A stretch of 64,000 bases of DNA from Gonocerus acuteangulatus. Lineage: Eukaryota; Arthropoda; Insecta; Hemiptera; Coreidae. The DNA lies in assembly GCA_946811695.1 (NCBI GenBank), contig OX328128.1:25266701-25330700 (forward strand). Reading direction: 5' to 3'. Below are positions 42,501-53,288 of this stretch, piece by piece. Numbering within the stretch: the stretch's first letter is position 1; each line of letters begins with the position of its first letter. The translations under genes and the position numbers were made by a program. Under the pieces are notes generated by a model. The model searched no databases. It was not told the origin of the DNA and was given only the letters and a program-made list of their open reading frames with translations.

Positions 42501-43162
42501 GTTGGAAGGAGAGCTGTCTCCACGAGTGTCCAAGCAATACATGATTGACGAACCACAAAGTCTGTCGGTTCCCTAAGTGCCTTGTCCTTTCTCGCATGCA
42601 AATCGCACATATGACACATTCACTCGAGCCCTATAGGACCCTGTTACGGGTCACCTAGTCAATTATTCAGCAAGGAAGCCCGCTCACAAATCGTGAAACC
42701 TTAATGAAATCTCTCCCTGCTGCGGTATTTCTCATCCTCTTGCGGCCTCCAGGGTTTCCCGGGAGAGCGAAGCTTGCTGGGGGTTCGGAAACGCCTCGGA
42801 TGGAAATCTGAGCGAAGGGGTTAAGAGGGACTTACAAGAAATTACCATCAAGACTCAAGGCTGGAAGAGCCTTAATCTTCGGAACTCTCTAAGTAGTGGA
42901 GTTCTCGAGACGGGATTTCATGCCCCCTTCTGATCCACACACCCTCCCGTATTTACATGCTCCAACAAAGACTTAACACTCGTTCGCTCATCCTCTCAAA
43001 GAGGGATTAGTTTTATTCCAAGCCTCTTCAATACTCGGCGCTAAATATCTCCACGCTCCCTAAATAGTACACTAAGCAGCCGAGTATTAATTAGCACAAA
43101 TAAGCCTTAAAAGGTTAACCTTTGAAGTAAATATTAAACTCGCTTTGCTCCGCTAAATTTTT
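42501..43162. other. Unassigned base-balanced island
   Basis: Contains CTTAATCTTCGG and AGGGATTAGTTTTATTCC; no gene recognised. Confidence 0.35.
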
Positions 43163-43644
43163 GTCTCATACAGGAGATTCAGGTCTAAGTACCCGAACAC
43201 CAGAAGGTGATTCTAGACATAATTTCCAACAAAAACGTTTATTTGAAGTATGGTGCGATTCCGAAGGAAAAAGGAGTTATGTCCAAATTTAAGGACCGAT
43301 GACCGATCAGGGGCCAAGTCTTCCTTATGTATACTTATTTCGGCAAACATATAAACAAAAAAAAAAAAATAAGCGAAAAAACTTTTGAAATTATGTACCT
43401 TTAGTGGATTAATTACAATTTAGACAAGTGTCCAATACGCGACGACAGCATGCCCGCTGAAGGAATTTTTCAGGCGGATTTAGTATCATACGATACCGAA
43501 CCCGCAAACCTAACCAGATATGACGTAATGAGGTCCCAAACCAAACATGAAGGATATAGGACAAGGCCCGGAGTAGTGGGGATAGAAAGAAATCCAAGCT
43601 ATCCGCTGACGCATATACCACGACGCTGGGCCTGAACGTGTTAA

Positions 43645-43861
43645 CCTAGAGATATATTTTTTTTTTTTTTTTTTTTTTTTTACGGCGCATCTACTTCTAG
43701 GTCATTAGCGCCGACATCCAGGGTGCAGCGAGGAATTTTCCCAGCGAGCCTTGAGATGAGAAAATTCCTGCCGGAGGTGGGGATCGAACCCACCATCTCC
43801 CGCTTATGAATCCAGCGCGCTAGCCACTAGACTACGGGAGACCCCCCTAGAGATATATTTT
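43645..43861 (-). mobile_element. SINE S1, copy 2, with 16-bp TSD
   Basis: A full-length minus-strand S1 lies between CCTAGAGATATATTTT at 43645-43660 and 43846-43861. B box GGTTCGATCCC and A box TGGCTAGCG are intact; the poly(A) tail is about 22 bp and the tail GGCGCTAATGACCTAGAAGT is well kept. The best-dated S1 insertion here. Confidence 0.92.
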
Positions 43862-44211
43862 ATTGAATAAGAAAAAATTGCTGAAAAACAGTTCAAGATA
43901 ATTAATTCTAATTATTCCATCATAAAATAGATAAAATATGCTTTATAAAAACAGTAGGTAATTTAATTCACTAAACTCATTGATAGAAGATACTTTCTGG
44001 ACGTCCAATAACGGACTTCTGTTTTCTCCAGAATTTTTCCCACAGCCCACCTAACAGACTACAGATTCACTCATCACAGGAAAACTTCTACATTTAGTAA
44101 GCATTAAATCTCTGCAAATGAAGTGGAGGTTTATTGAGGGATATGTTGAGCGATTGATTCCCTTTTGTCAAAAAATATTAAATGGAGTTTCGTTACTTTC
44201 AAATACCTTCA

Positions 44212-44907
44212 TGATGATTAGATAGTTAGCCGTCGAGGTGATAAGGAAAGATGGAATGGTTGGGATTCGGCTAAAGAAACCTTAATACGATTATTGTTAA
44301 AAAAATCTATATTTAGGACATTTCGGCTACTCATTGGTAGCCTTTGTCAGATAAAATGACCAGAAAAACAGAAATTAATACAGAAAAAAGTTTATAATTG
44401 AGATAAGTAACAGAACTATAAATACACTTAACTTATTATAAAAGAACAATTTGGTCTTAAATTCTTAGAATGAGTAGAATGAAAATCAAAAGAAACATAA
44501 CAAAAAAAGAAGAAAAAAGGCTATTATATTGAAGTTTATATAAGTAAATAGGTGCTAATAGTAACATTTATTAATTATAACAAAGAAACAAGATACTACA
44601 TACCTATGGAAATGCCTGGAGGCAGAGGAAGACCAATGTTGACAGTTAAGTAACCATTGTGGAAGTGTCTAAGAAAAAAGGAATCTACTAGGGTAAATGA
44701 TTATTATAATAAGTTAAGTGTATTTATAATTCTGTTACTTATCTCAATTATAAACTTTTTTCTGTATTAATTTCTGTTTTTCTTGTCATTTTAGCTGACG
44801 AAGGCTACCAATGAGTAGCCGAAACGTCCTAAATATCGATTTTTTTGAACAAAAATCGTATTAAGGTTTCTTTAGCCGAATCCTAACCATTCCATCTTTA
44901 CTTTTCA
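44212..44907. mobile_element. Penelope-type inverted repeat D2
   Basis: The left arm (44246-44465) is inverted at about 44690-44905. Each arm carries TTCGGCTAAAGAAACCTTAA and, on opposite strands, a CTGACRA ... GGCTAC/GTAGCC ... GAAA motif (44319-44350 minus, 44795-44825 plus). The centre shares GGAGGCAGAGGA with D1. ATACCTT-like sequence flanks both ends. Inverted terminal copies without reverse transcriptase recall partial Penelope insertions. Confidence 0.65.
44795..44825 (+). ncRNA. Hammerhead-core-like motif (candidate)
   Basis: CTGACGA, then a 6-bp stem (GGCTAC/GTAGCC) with loop CAATGA, then GAAAC: the two conserved core strands with stem II. Stems I and III and a cleavage triplet in the correct place are not evident. 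An A+T-rich hairpin follows downstream (CGATTTTT/AAAAATCG). Confidence 0.35.
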
Positions 44908-45050
44908 TATACCTTGTGGGAAGAAATTATGGATTACTCATTTGTTATTGGACAAACTGTGGAATCAATTGTCCAGTTCGGAAGCATGAAAAACTAACTG
45001 AATATATATCACATTTTGTGTTTTCCAAATTTCCATTGATTTATCTTTTG

Positions 45051-45665
45051 CGTGATGTAGTTGGCACTCTTTAGAGCATACTAAAAAAAACTGTATAAAT
45101 TTATTCAGACACAGTCTCCGTTTGGTCAGTTCCGTCTAGTATCAGTCATAAAAAACATATTTTTATAACCGTTCGGTGATTGACGGACTATTCACACATC
45201 AGTCACTGTTCCGAATTTTAACCTTCGCCGGTCAAGCTCGGGAAAAATATCTTTTGAAAATAATTTATTATTTATATACTTGCTACCTTCTCGCTAAAAG
45301 TAACCAGTATATAGACGGTATGTTATTATATCTACAAAGTACAAGATTATAAGATCTCATATGAAGGTCTCAAAGACAGATTAATGAAGTTACATTTTTA
45401 GTATATGAATAAGTTAATATGCATAATAGTTTAAAATAAAGTTATCTAGTCGGTGATTCCGAAATGTGTGAGTGGGTTGAGGTCAAATGTGGGTTGCATT
45501 CCAATGGAGTGAGAGGGAACACTCTAAAATGGCGCCTAAATGCTTTATTCGTATAGTAGAAAAAATATGATATCACTGTATGTTTCCAGCAAAAACATCA
45601 ATAAGTTAGAAGAGAAAAACTTATTCCCAGATTTCCAAAACACAAAAAAGATAATATCTGTACCC
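45051..45665. other. Unassigned sequence
   Basis: No gene or repeat recognised. Confidence 0.4.
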
Positions 45666-45790
45666 GGGGTGTTTCCGTGGTCCAGTGGCTAACGCCTTAG
45701 TTGTTTCATATGCGGGAGATGGTGGATTCTCACCTGCGGCTCGTTGGGAAAATTCCTCGCTGCACCCTGGATAAAAAAAAGAAAGAAAAA
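45666..45790 (+). mobile_element. SINE S1, internally deleted copy
   Basis: GGGTGTTTCCGTGGTCCAGT ... GGGAGATGGTGGATTCTCACC: the B-box region is joined to the later body, then TGCACCCTGGAT and an A-rich end. About 30 bp of the body is missing. Confidence 0.75.
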
Positions 45791-46680
45791 GGAAGGATCC
45801 AAACGTCTGAAATTTCAGTGAAAAACATTCCTATCCCAATTAACGAACAATAAGAGAACATTGGGCCTTTCACAATATACGTTTATCCCAACCTGATGTC
45901 ACTTTTACAGTTCAATCAAATATCAGAGGTTTGGACATTGGGCTTTTTTGTTCCAAGGTACAGATATAGCATTGCACTATTATGACGCAGTGTTGGAAAT
46001 TGTTCCAAATATATTACAAAACAGAAATTGCTGGGACATCTGTCGAACGTTGAAAGAATAACTTATTTTTCTAGGCGCCGACATGGATTCCTATAAATCC
46101 AAATTTTATTTACTTGTAACAAGAAGAGAGAGAAAGAGAGAGAGAGGGGGGGGAGAGAGAGGTTCCTGGGCAGAGAGATAAGAGAAGGGCTGTAGCCTAT
46201 AGATAACCTCCCCCGAGTGGCTAGGCTATAGGAGCCTTAGCAAAGAGATAGGACTCCTAAGAGATATAGCTATACCTCCTTGCAGGCGGTGATAAATCAG
46301 AGATTTCGTCTGGATTCAGCTCAGCCTCATTTACATATTCTTCTTAGCTACAGATATCGCTCCTGTACATGTAGAGAGATTTTAGGGTCCGGCTTTAACA
46401 TGTTTTCATAAGTCACACTGGCGCACAGAGTAGCTTTTTTGGAACTTATTTTGATTTGATAGTCTGTAAACCTGTTAATTTAGAAAAGGAGTACACGATA
46501 TATACAAACATTCGTTCTCTAACCAGTAATTATATATTTAAATTTTAACATCCACTTATACATAACTCATATTATCGGGACGGGATTTCTACAGATTTCC
46601 ACCCATTTCTAACCAGGATAAGGTTGATGCGTCAACCCTTACGGCCACCAGGCCTCCAACCAGTAGGTTTTGTTGTTGTT
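45791..46680. other. Unassigned; (GA)n at 46121-46160
   Basis: A GA microsatellite with an internal G-run; the rest unrecognised. Confidence 0.5.
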
Positions 46681-46806
46681 GTTTTTTTTTTTTTATGGCG
46701 TATCAACAATTGGGCTACCAACTCCAGGCTATCTACAGGTTACATCCCTCTTATAATGCCAACGGTACGTGGTCGTTCACGCATTCAGGCACAGGTCACG
46801 CCCGAA
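46681..46806 (-). mobile_element. SINE S3, copy 2 (5S-like head)
   Basis: On minus: CGGGCGTGACCTGTGCCTGA, then ATGCGTGAACGACCACGTAC and CGTTGGCATT; body GATGTAACCTGTAGATAGCC; tail ...GATACGCCAT(A)n. The 5' side adds the GTCGGGCGCGG-like part of 5S rRNA that S3 copy 1 lacks. Confidence 0.55.
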
Positions 46807-47370
46807 TTTGCTTTAGTTTGAGCGTTCGACGGGAACCGGTCTATTGAACGTGGCAATGGCCATTGGTAATATTATGCAAAAGGAAGTGCCTGTAAAAAAA
46901 TCATTTTTTTTTTTTTGTTTTGCTTCTAGTATGCTTAAATATGAACCTCGTAAAAAATGTAGGTTTCTGAGGAAGCAAGAGCCCAAATTTATATTTTCCT
47001 CAATTTTCTCAAAAACGGTTAAGATATAAGATATATTTTGTTCTCCTGGCACAAATACCTGTAAGAAGTTTACTTGGAGACCTGTAAAGGCAATGCCCTG
47101 ACGGATACGATTTTTGTTTCTCACAAACTTCGTCGAAAAAACTATGCACCGTCAGACCAATTCTGCTGTCTCGGACAACACGAAAGGCGAAATATGTAGT
47201 ATCTTGGACTGAAAGGTTAAGTTCTAGGCCTTCCAATTGAAGACACAACATTACTCGTCTATTTTGTTGATAAAAGAGTGTGAACAGAAATGTACATGCA
47301 CAGAAGTGCTCCTGGAGAGGGTCGACCAAGACACGAAACATGTTGGGCGTAATTAATAAAGTAGTCTGAA
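46807..47370 (+). mobile_element. Penelope-type fragment
   Basis: Ends with CTCCTGGAGAGGGTCGACC, AAGACACGAAACATG and TTGGGCGTAATTAATAAAGT, matching 35.03-35.10 kb and the terminal grammar of D1/D2. The upstream part (TTTTCTCAAAAACGGTTAAG) is unclassified. No reverse transcriptase. Confidence 0.45.
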
Positions 47371-47467
47371 CTTACGCTAATTGCTTCTACAAGCCCCTAA
47401 ACATTTGAAAACAATTTAGATATATTTTGGGTCATCTTCAAGAATAAAGAGTGTATACATATATATA

Positions 47468-47605
47468 TGGTGACGTCCATGGTATAGCTGGAAATTTTCT
47501 CAACAGGCCCTGAAATGAGATAAATACCTCCTGCAGGTAGGACTCAAACCCCCGTCTCCCGCAAGAGAATCCAAGGCGTCAGCTAGTAGACCAAGGGACG
47601 CCTTT
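47468..47605 (-). mobile_element. SINE S1, diverged copy
   Basis: On minus: TCCCTTGGTCTACTAGCTG, CGGGAGACGGGGGTTTGAGT and GAAAATTTCCAGC follow S1 order with about 20% change; no tail. Confidence 0.7.
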
Positions 47606-48202
47606 CCTCCTGGTGATGACGTCAAACGTGCTAAAAGAGGAAACACGCTAATGTTGGCCTAAAGCAAATATTAAAACTGCTATTAACAGTTAATTTTAAA
47701 GTATCGTTAGACGAGTTGGTTTGATTCGACGGTCTGGAGAGTTTTGCGAGAGGCCGCCGAGAGAGGGCGAGTCAGGAAGAGGGTAGAAAGGGGCCTTTAT
47801 CTGTTTATGAGTTGTGAGGTTGGCGGACCTGTTGACCAGCTCTGATTAATCAGCTGAAAAGTTATGTGTGGGGAGCGGCGGAAGGGGCAGGAGGTTTGTG
47901 TGGGGAGGGAGAGAGCCCCCCCCCCCACAGTTTTTGTGTCTCTCCTGATGTGCTTCCCTTAACTTCGGACAGGTCGTCCAATTTGTAGGTCAGAACCTAT
48001 CACTTGATAGTTCCATTGCTAGGTTTGTTTTTCACTAAGTTCCCCCATTGTTAGTGAGAACCGATCGAAGCTAGTGGCAGTTAAAATCTCCTCTCATGAT
48101 AAGTACTCCGTTCTTTTGTACTAAATTTAAAGGTTATTTCTAATGCGTTGTGATATAGAATCAAATTGTGTTCTGAAATTTAAAAAAAATCTCTACTATT
48201 AT
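47606..48202. other. Unassigned, locally G+C-richer; C-run at 47918
   Basis: GAGAGGCCGCCGAGAGAGGG and a run of C near 47918. No gene recognised. Confidence 0.35.
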
Positions 48203-48300
48203 TTAGGCTGAAGTTTTTGCGTTGCCTCCCTCCCTATAGGAAGATCGTTCGATTACGCAATCCGGAAATGCTGACGAAAAAACAGATGTTGGATACAATT
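48203..48300 (+). repeat. B-family terminal fragment
   Basis: A decayed terminal hairpin (CCTCCCTCCCTATAGGAAG) followed by CAATCCGGAAATGCTGACGA aligns to the first 100 bp of B1/B2. Confidence 0.5.
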
Positions 48301-49378
48301 TCGATGACCTCTGGGAGAGTGGAAGTACTAAAAAAAATTATTATATAATCAAACATGATGCACTCATTCTATATTTTGTTAAGTATATATCAAAAGCAAA
48401 AATCAGTGTATGTATGTATATATATGAACACATATTCATTGAAAGTGTTTCCGTTGCATGCGGAACATAATTGAAATATATTTAAACCCATTCAAGATAT
48501 TGTAAAGTTATAGAAGTTCTGAAAAGGAAATACGACGTTTCATAAACCACATCCAAGTTGCATTTTCGAGTCACTATCGTAAGCAAATATTCTTTCTGAA
48601 GATAAGGAAGGAAACACGCTCAAAATAAACATGGTTAGTATATATTGCGCATTGTCCTATATTGTTAACATTCTAAATAAATAATATTACAATTACAATA
48701 TGCAATACAAGTTTTGATATTAACTCCGGGTGATTTACTCGTTACCACTCTTTCTAAACAACCGTGATGGGGGAGCAATTTATTTTTTGGATCGCTGAAG
48801 AAAGTCATCTAGCCACAAGCGGGACTCTAGTGCGCACCTCGTCGGGGACGTAATAAAGTTGGTGAAACTGTTTGGTGAAGTTTTTATTATTTGACCTTCC
48901 GCCAAAATACGAAGATAAGAAAAGGGTCAGTTGAATAATAATTAAGACCTAATAATAGGTTTTTCCAAAAAAAAAAAGGAAGTTGTTAGGTTTTGAGTTG
49001 TAATCTTGGAAATGTCGCACATTAAAGAAAAATCATGTCTGTGTTTTACTTTTCAGCAGCGGCTCAAACCTGTATTGGGAAGCAAACTCCGGGGGTGTAT
49101 TAAGCATTAGCGAAACACGCTACGTTATCGCATTATAGTGAGGTAAATATAAAAAAATAGTTAACTTAGTAACAAAAATGATAGAAGATGAACTCTAAAG
49201 GGTTGAAGGAAGCGAATAAGGAAAAGTGTATGACGTCATAAACCCAAAGATGTTCGATCTGTTGTAAAGGCGAATATACCTCTTTGGTAGGAAAAGCCCA
49301 GGCACAAGGGCTGATACCCCATTAAGGCACGTGGTCTACGGCTTAATTCCCTACCTCCTTCTCGCCCTCTCCTCAATC
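48301..49378. other. Unassigned sequence
   Basis: No gene or repeat recognised; GCTGAAGAAAGTCATCTAG at 48795 weakly recalls the Penelope-type motif. Confidence 0.4.
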
Positions 49379-49460
49379 CCTCTCTCTCACTCTCTCTCTC
49401 TCTCTCACTCTCTCTCTCTCTCTCTCACTCTCTCACTCTCCCTCTCTCTATCTATCTCTC
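49379..49460. repeat. (CT)n microsatellite
   Basis: Imperfect CT repeat with CACT and TATC interruptions. Confidence 0.95.
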
Positions 49461-49793
49461 TCTCACTCTCTTACACGCAATCTCTTTCCCTCTTTCTCAT
49501 ACACTCGGAGGCCACATGGTACCGTGATATAATATGTTTTTTATATTATATCCTTCCACGTGTTGAACACAATTTCTTTGGAGCATGAAGTATTTTTTCC
49601 ACTATGGTTAAGAACCTTGATAAGAGATTGAAACTTGAATAATAACAAATACTGTTACCTAACAAATATTTCCGGACTTATATGACAGTCTTGTTGATTG
49701 ATTAACGGGTCATACTAACTTTTGATTAACGGGTTGTAACTTTTTGTTTACAATTTTGTTTTTATGGGCTAAAATTCTCCCTTAACTAATCAA
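49461..49793. other. Unassigned sequence
   Basis: Contains GATTAACGGGTYRTA twice (about 49700-49740); otherwise nothing recognised. Confidence 0.4.
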
Positions 49794-50838
49794 AAAGTCC
49801 GTCACGCAGGAGCTGCATAACTAAGCACTTTCCTCAGAATTTGGGTAGTGTAGACTGCTTTCCAGAACAATTTGCTTAAAATATCATACATAAATAAAAT
49901 AAAAACATGAATAGTTCTCTTTTAAATTTGTAACGAGTAACTGATCAATTATTAATTTGCTTCCAGAGTTATGTTTACACATGGTACCTACTACACTACG
50001 TAATAAATACAAAAAACCTCATATTATCGTATTTTGATCTAACGCAGGAACCGGATACAGTCCCTCTAGCGCTCCTTGCGGCGCCTTTGTGGACCTACGT
50101 CTGGCTGGCTTTTCTATTGAAATATATTACAAAGTAAACCCCCCTTTCCGATTGACCGATTCAGCTCATTTTTATAACACTTCTTTCTCATGAGTTACCC
50201 ACGACGTATACCGCGTTTCGTTACAATACAGCAGAAATTACGACCGGTATGAGTATATTAGGAATTTGGGTCCGGAGTAAACCCCCCCTTCTAATGAACC
50301 GATTTAGTTTATTTTTACAACACATATTTACCTGTAGATTACCACTACGAATACTGAATTTCGTCGAAATATACCAAAAATCACGGCTGGTAGTGGCGAA
50401 TTGGTATTGTGGGTTCGGAGTAAACCCCCCCCCCCCTCCTAATGAACCGATTTAGTTTATTTTTACAACACATATTTACCTGTGGATTACCACTAAGGAT
50501 ACCGAGTTTTGTCGGAATATACCAAAAATCACGGCTGGTAGTGGCGAATTGGTATTGTGGGTCCAGAGTAAACCCCCCCTTCTAATGAACCGATTTAGTT
50601 CATTTTTATATCTCACTTTTCTCTCTATATTACCACAACGAATACCAAGTTTCGTTGAAATATAACAAATATTACGGCTGACATAGTCAAATTAGTGTTT
50701 TGGGTTCGGGGTAAACCCCCCCTTCCGGTGGACCGACTTTGGTGGTTAACGAACTCGTTCAATCGTTTGCTAATTGAATGCTATATACCAAGTTTCGTGA
50801 CGAAAAAACAAAAACTCTGGCCGCTATCGTGTTAACAG

Positions 50839-50904
<66 letters not shown>

Positions 50905-51091
50905 ATATATATAAATTTTAACGGGGGTCATTTTCGGTGTCTACTAGGTAGGATCGATAAAGATTTGAAGAAATTTTTCAAAAATTCCGTCATGAGTCCA
51001 ACCACAATAGCTACTTTCCTTCGGAGGAAAGTGCTAATACTTTCCTTCGGAGGAAAGTGCTAATACTTTCCTTCGGAGGAAAGTGCTAAAA
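49794..51091 (-). repeat. A-family repeat, copy A2, with triplicated end
   Basis: Starts AAAGTCCGTCACGCAGG and shares over 1 kb with A1, with one more 140-bp internal unit. (TA)n at 50846-50912. The terminal hairpin unit (26 bp: CTTTCCTTCGGAGGAAAG plus TGCTAATA) occurs three times head to tail at 51014, 51040 and 51066; the last copy ends GTGCTAAAA. Confidence 0.85.
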
Positions 51092-51937
51092 ATGATATCC
51101 AAGTGTGTTTATGTTTATTTTCCGAGTGAACGCGGTAATAATTTGAAGATAATTTTTGGAGCGAGCATCGATTGGTCCCTTTTTAATTCTTAAATTTTTG
51201 TGTTGGTCCTCCTTCTATTCATTTCAAAATTAAAACCTATTTTTTATATTTATTGCAAGAGAGTATGAAAAAAATTAAATAGGAATGACATGAACATTTC
51301 AGAACATTGAACTTTAAAGACGTTTTCTCAAAAATATGTTTTTCAAATCGGGCGATACTCTGGCGTCTTAAATTTTTGCCCGATCAACTTCAAATTTTTA
51401 CTACTAAGATATTTGTTAGAAACGTGCGTAGGCGTTTTTCGATTCATTGAATTATAACGATTTTATGATGATTATCGACGGATTGTTCAATAGAAAATGA
51501 ATAATTGTTCACCATTTTCGAAGAAAATAATATTTATTAAAAATCCCTCGTACTCTACTAGATTTAACCTTTTTCTTTCAAAATAATTTTAGTTTTTCGT
51601 TCTAGATTAAAAATTGCCGCCTGGAGACTATCGCCCGTTAATAAAGAGGGATTCCGTTTGTCAGACACAGCGCCGCCATTATTTTTTTTTGGAACATTGA
51701 AACGTATTTTTTTGGATACGTTTTTGGCATCCAATATACAACGTTTGATATCAAGACTTGAAAAATATTGATATACTTGTTACCTATTTATAATTTCAAG
51801 AAAATGACATTGATTTTGATCGCACCCCTCTACCCCTTAAAATAGACTTTGTTTCAGGTTCTCAACAATCTCTGGCGAGAGTATGACTAACGACTTATTT
51901 TTCCAAGGCAAAAGTAAAAAATATAAAAATGTATATA
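51092..51937. other. Unassigned sequence
   Basis: No gene or repeat recognised. Confidence 0.4.
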
Positions 51938-52470
51938 CAAGTTGAAGGTGAGGGTGAAGGAAGATCAAGGAATTCTTGTAGTAACTTGCAGGAGTTCCTC
52001 CCCGAAATTGTTTTAAACATTAACTTATATATGTGTAAGTTGAAGGTGAGGGTGGAGGAAGATCAAGGAATTCTTGTAGTAACTTGCAGGAGTTCCTCCC
52101 CGAAATTGTTTTAAACATTAACTTATATATGTGTAAGTTGAAGGTGAGGGTGGAGGAAGATCAAGGAATTCTTGTAGTAACTTGCAGGAGTTCCTCCCCG
52201 AAATTTTTTTAAACATTAACTTATATTTGTGACGTTTCGAACCTGTTTAGATTCATCATCAAGCATCTACGTAAAATCAAATTTAAATGAAGAATAAGGG
52301 AGAAAACTCTCCTAAATTATCCTGGTATTAGTGACAAAGGAGAAGTTTCCTCAAATTCTTCATTTTTATTTTATTTTATGTAGATGCCTTCTGATTAACC
52401 TTAAAAGCTTCTAAATGTCGCAAATATAAGTTAATGTTTTAAACAATTTTGGGGGGCAACTGATGAAAGT
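51938..52470. mobile_element. Penelope-type inverted repeat with 98-bp tandem
   Basis: Three 98-bp units (starting at 51941, 52039 and 52137; GTTGAAGGTGAGGGTGRAGG) end at 52233. They are followed by the minus-strand motif CTTGATGATGAATCT/AGGTTCGAAACGTC (52234-52262). The segment from about 52190 (CTCCCCGAAATT ... GTAGATGC) is inverted at 52378-52465, with about 110 bp between. The layout parallels D2. Confidence 0.65.
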
Positions 52471-53288
52471 TACCTCAAGAAAAATATATACTAATTGATC
52501 CCTTTCTATCTTAGCAACTAATTTGTTTAAAATAAATAATTAATTGGCCATTTTTTATTACATATCGTTGTTTTTATTTATTTTTCCCTCCCCTTTTAGT
52601 AGAATAATGATTTAATTGAATAATGTTAAGTTTTATCATTTTAAATGCAACATTTCAAAAAAAAAATTTTGTAATATAAGATAAAAACCTTGAACAAAAG
52701 CGTTTGATAATTCTGATAGGTCTAATCAATTTTTATAGAAGGTAAGAGCACACTTTCCGGATTTTTTTTTCTGTAAAAATTATAAAGAGGAACTATTTTA
52801 CTCTGAAAGATGAGAGGCTGCCGCTGGTGGTCCTCTCTCTCAACACCAATTATCTTGCTTCTGGATTGACAGTGTGTAAACGTGTAGCCTCTAAAATTTC
52901 CATTTCCCAAAAGCTATTAAGTCATTAAATAGGGTCTACACCGAATGTATAATATGACTTTTAATTTTTAATCTAATTTATTATGAGTTACGCGACGGAG
53001 GCGTATGACTTTTAAAATTACAAAAATAATGTGAGTTTCTATGAGACTGCAAATGTGTTCATAGCTTTAGATTAGAAGGAAAGGAACCTAATAATTACAG
53101 CTCTTTGTAGCTTGCAAGGCAAATCTATGGTCTAAAACTACAAGTTTTAGGTCATTCGAGTTTGCCTTGCGAGCGATTAGGCAAACCCGCATTACCTACC
53201 TGTCTAGTACTCAGCTGCGCCTTCTAACCAAAAATTTGGTATTTATTTATTTAATTATCTACAGCCGTGGCTAAAGAAAATATTCACA
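52471..53288. other. Unassigned sequence
   Basis: A TTTATTTATTTAATTATCT/ACAGCCGTGG segment near 53245 weakly resembles the LINE 3' UTR at 40.96 kb. Otherwise nothing recognised. Confidence 0.4.

Larger units (their letters stand above)
43163..45050 (+). mobile_element. Repeat family C, copy 2, with nested insertions
   Basis: Segments 43163-43290, about 43862-44211 and about 44908-45050 match C1 in order. Two insertions split it: 43291-43861 (holding a SINE S1 at its right) and the D2 inverted repeat. Both are younger than C2. Confidence 0.75.
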
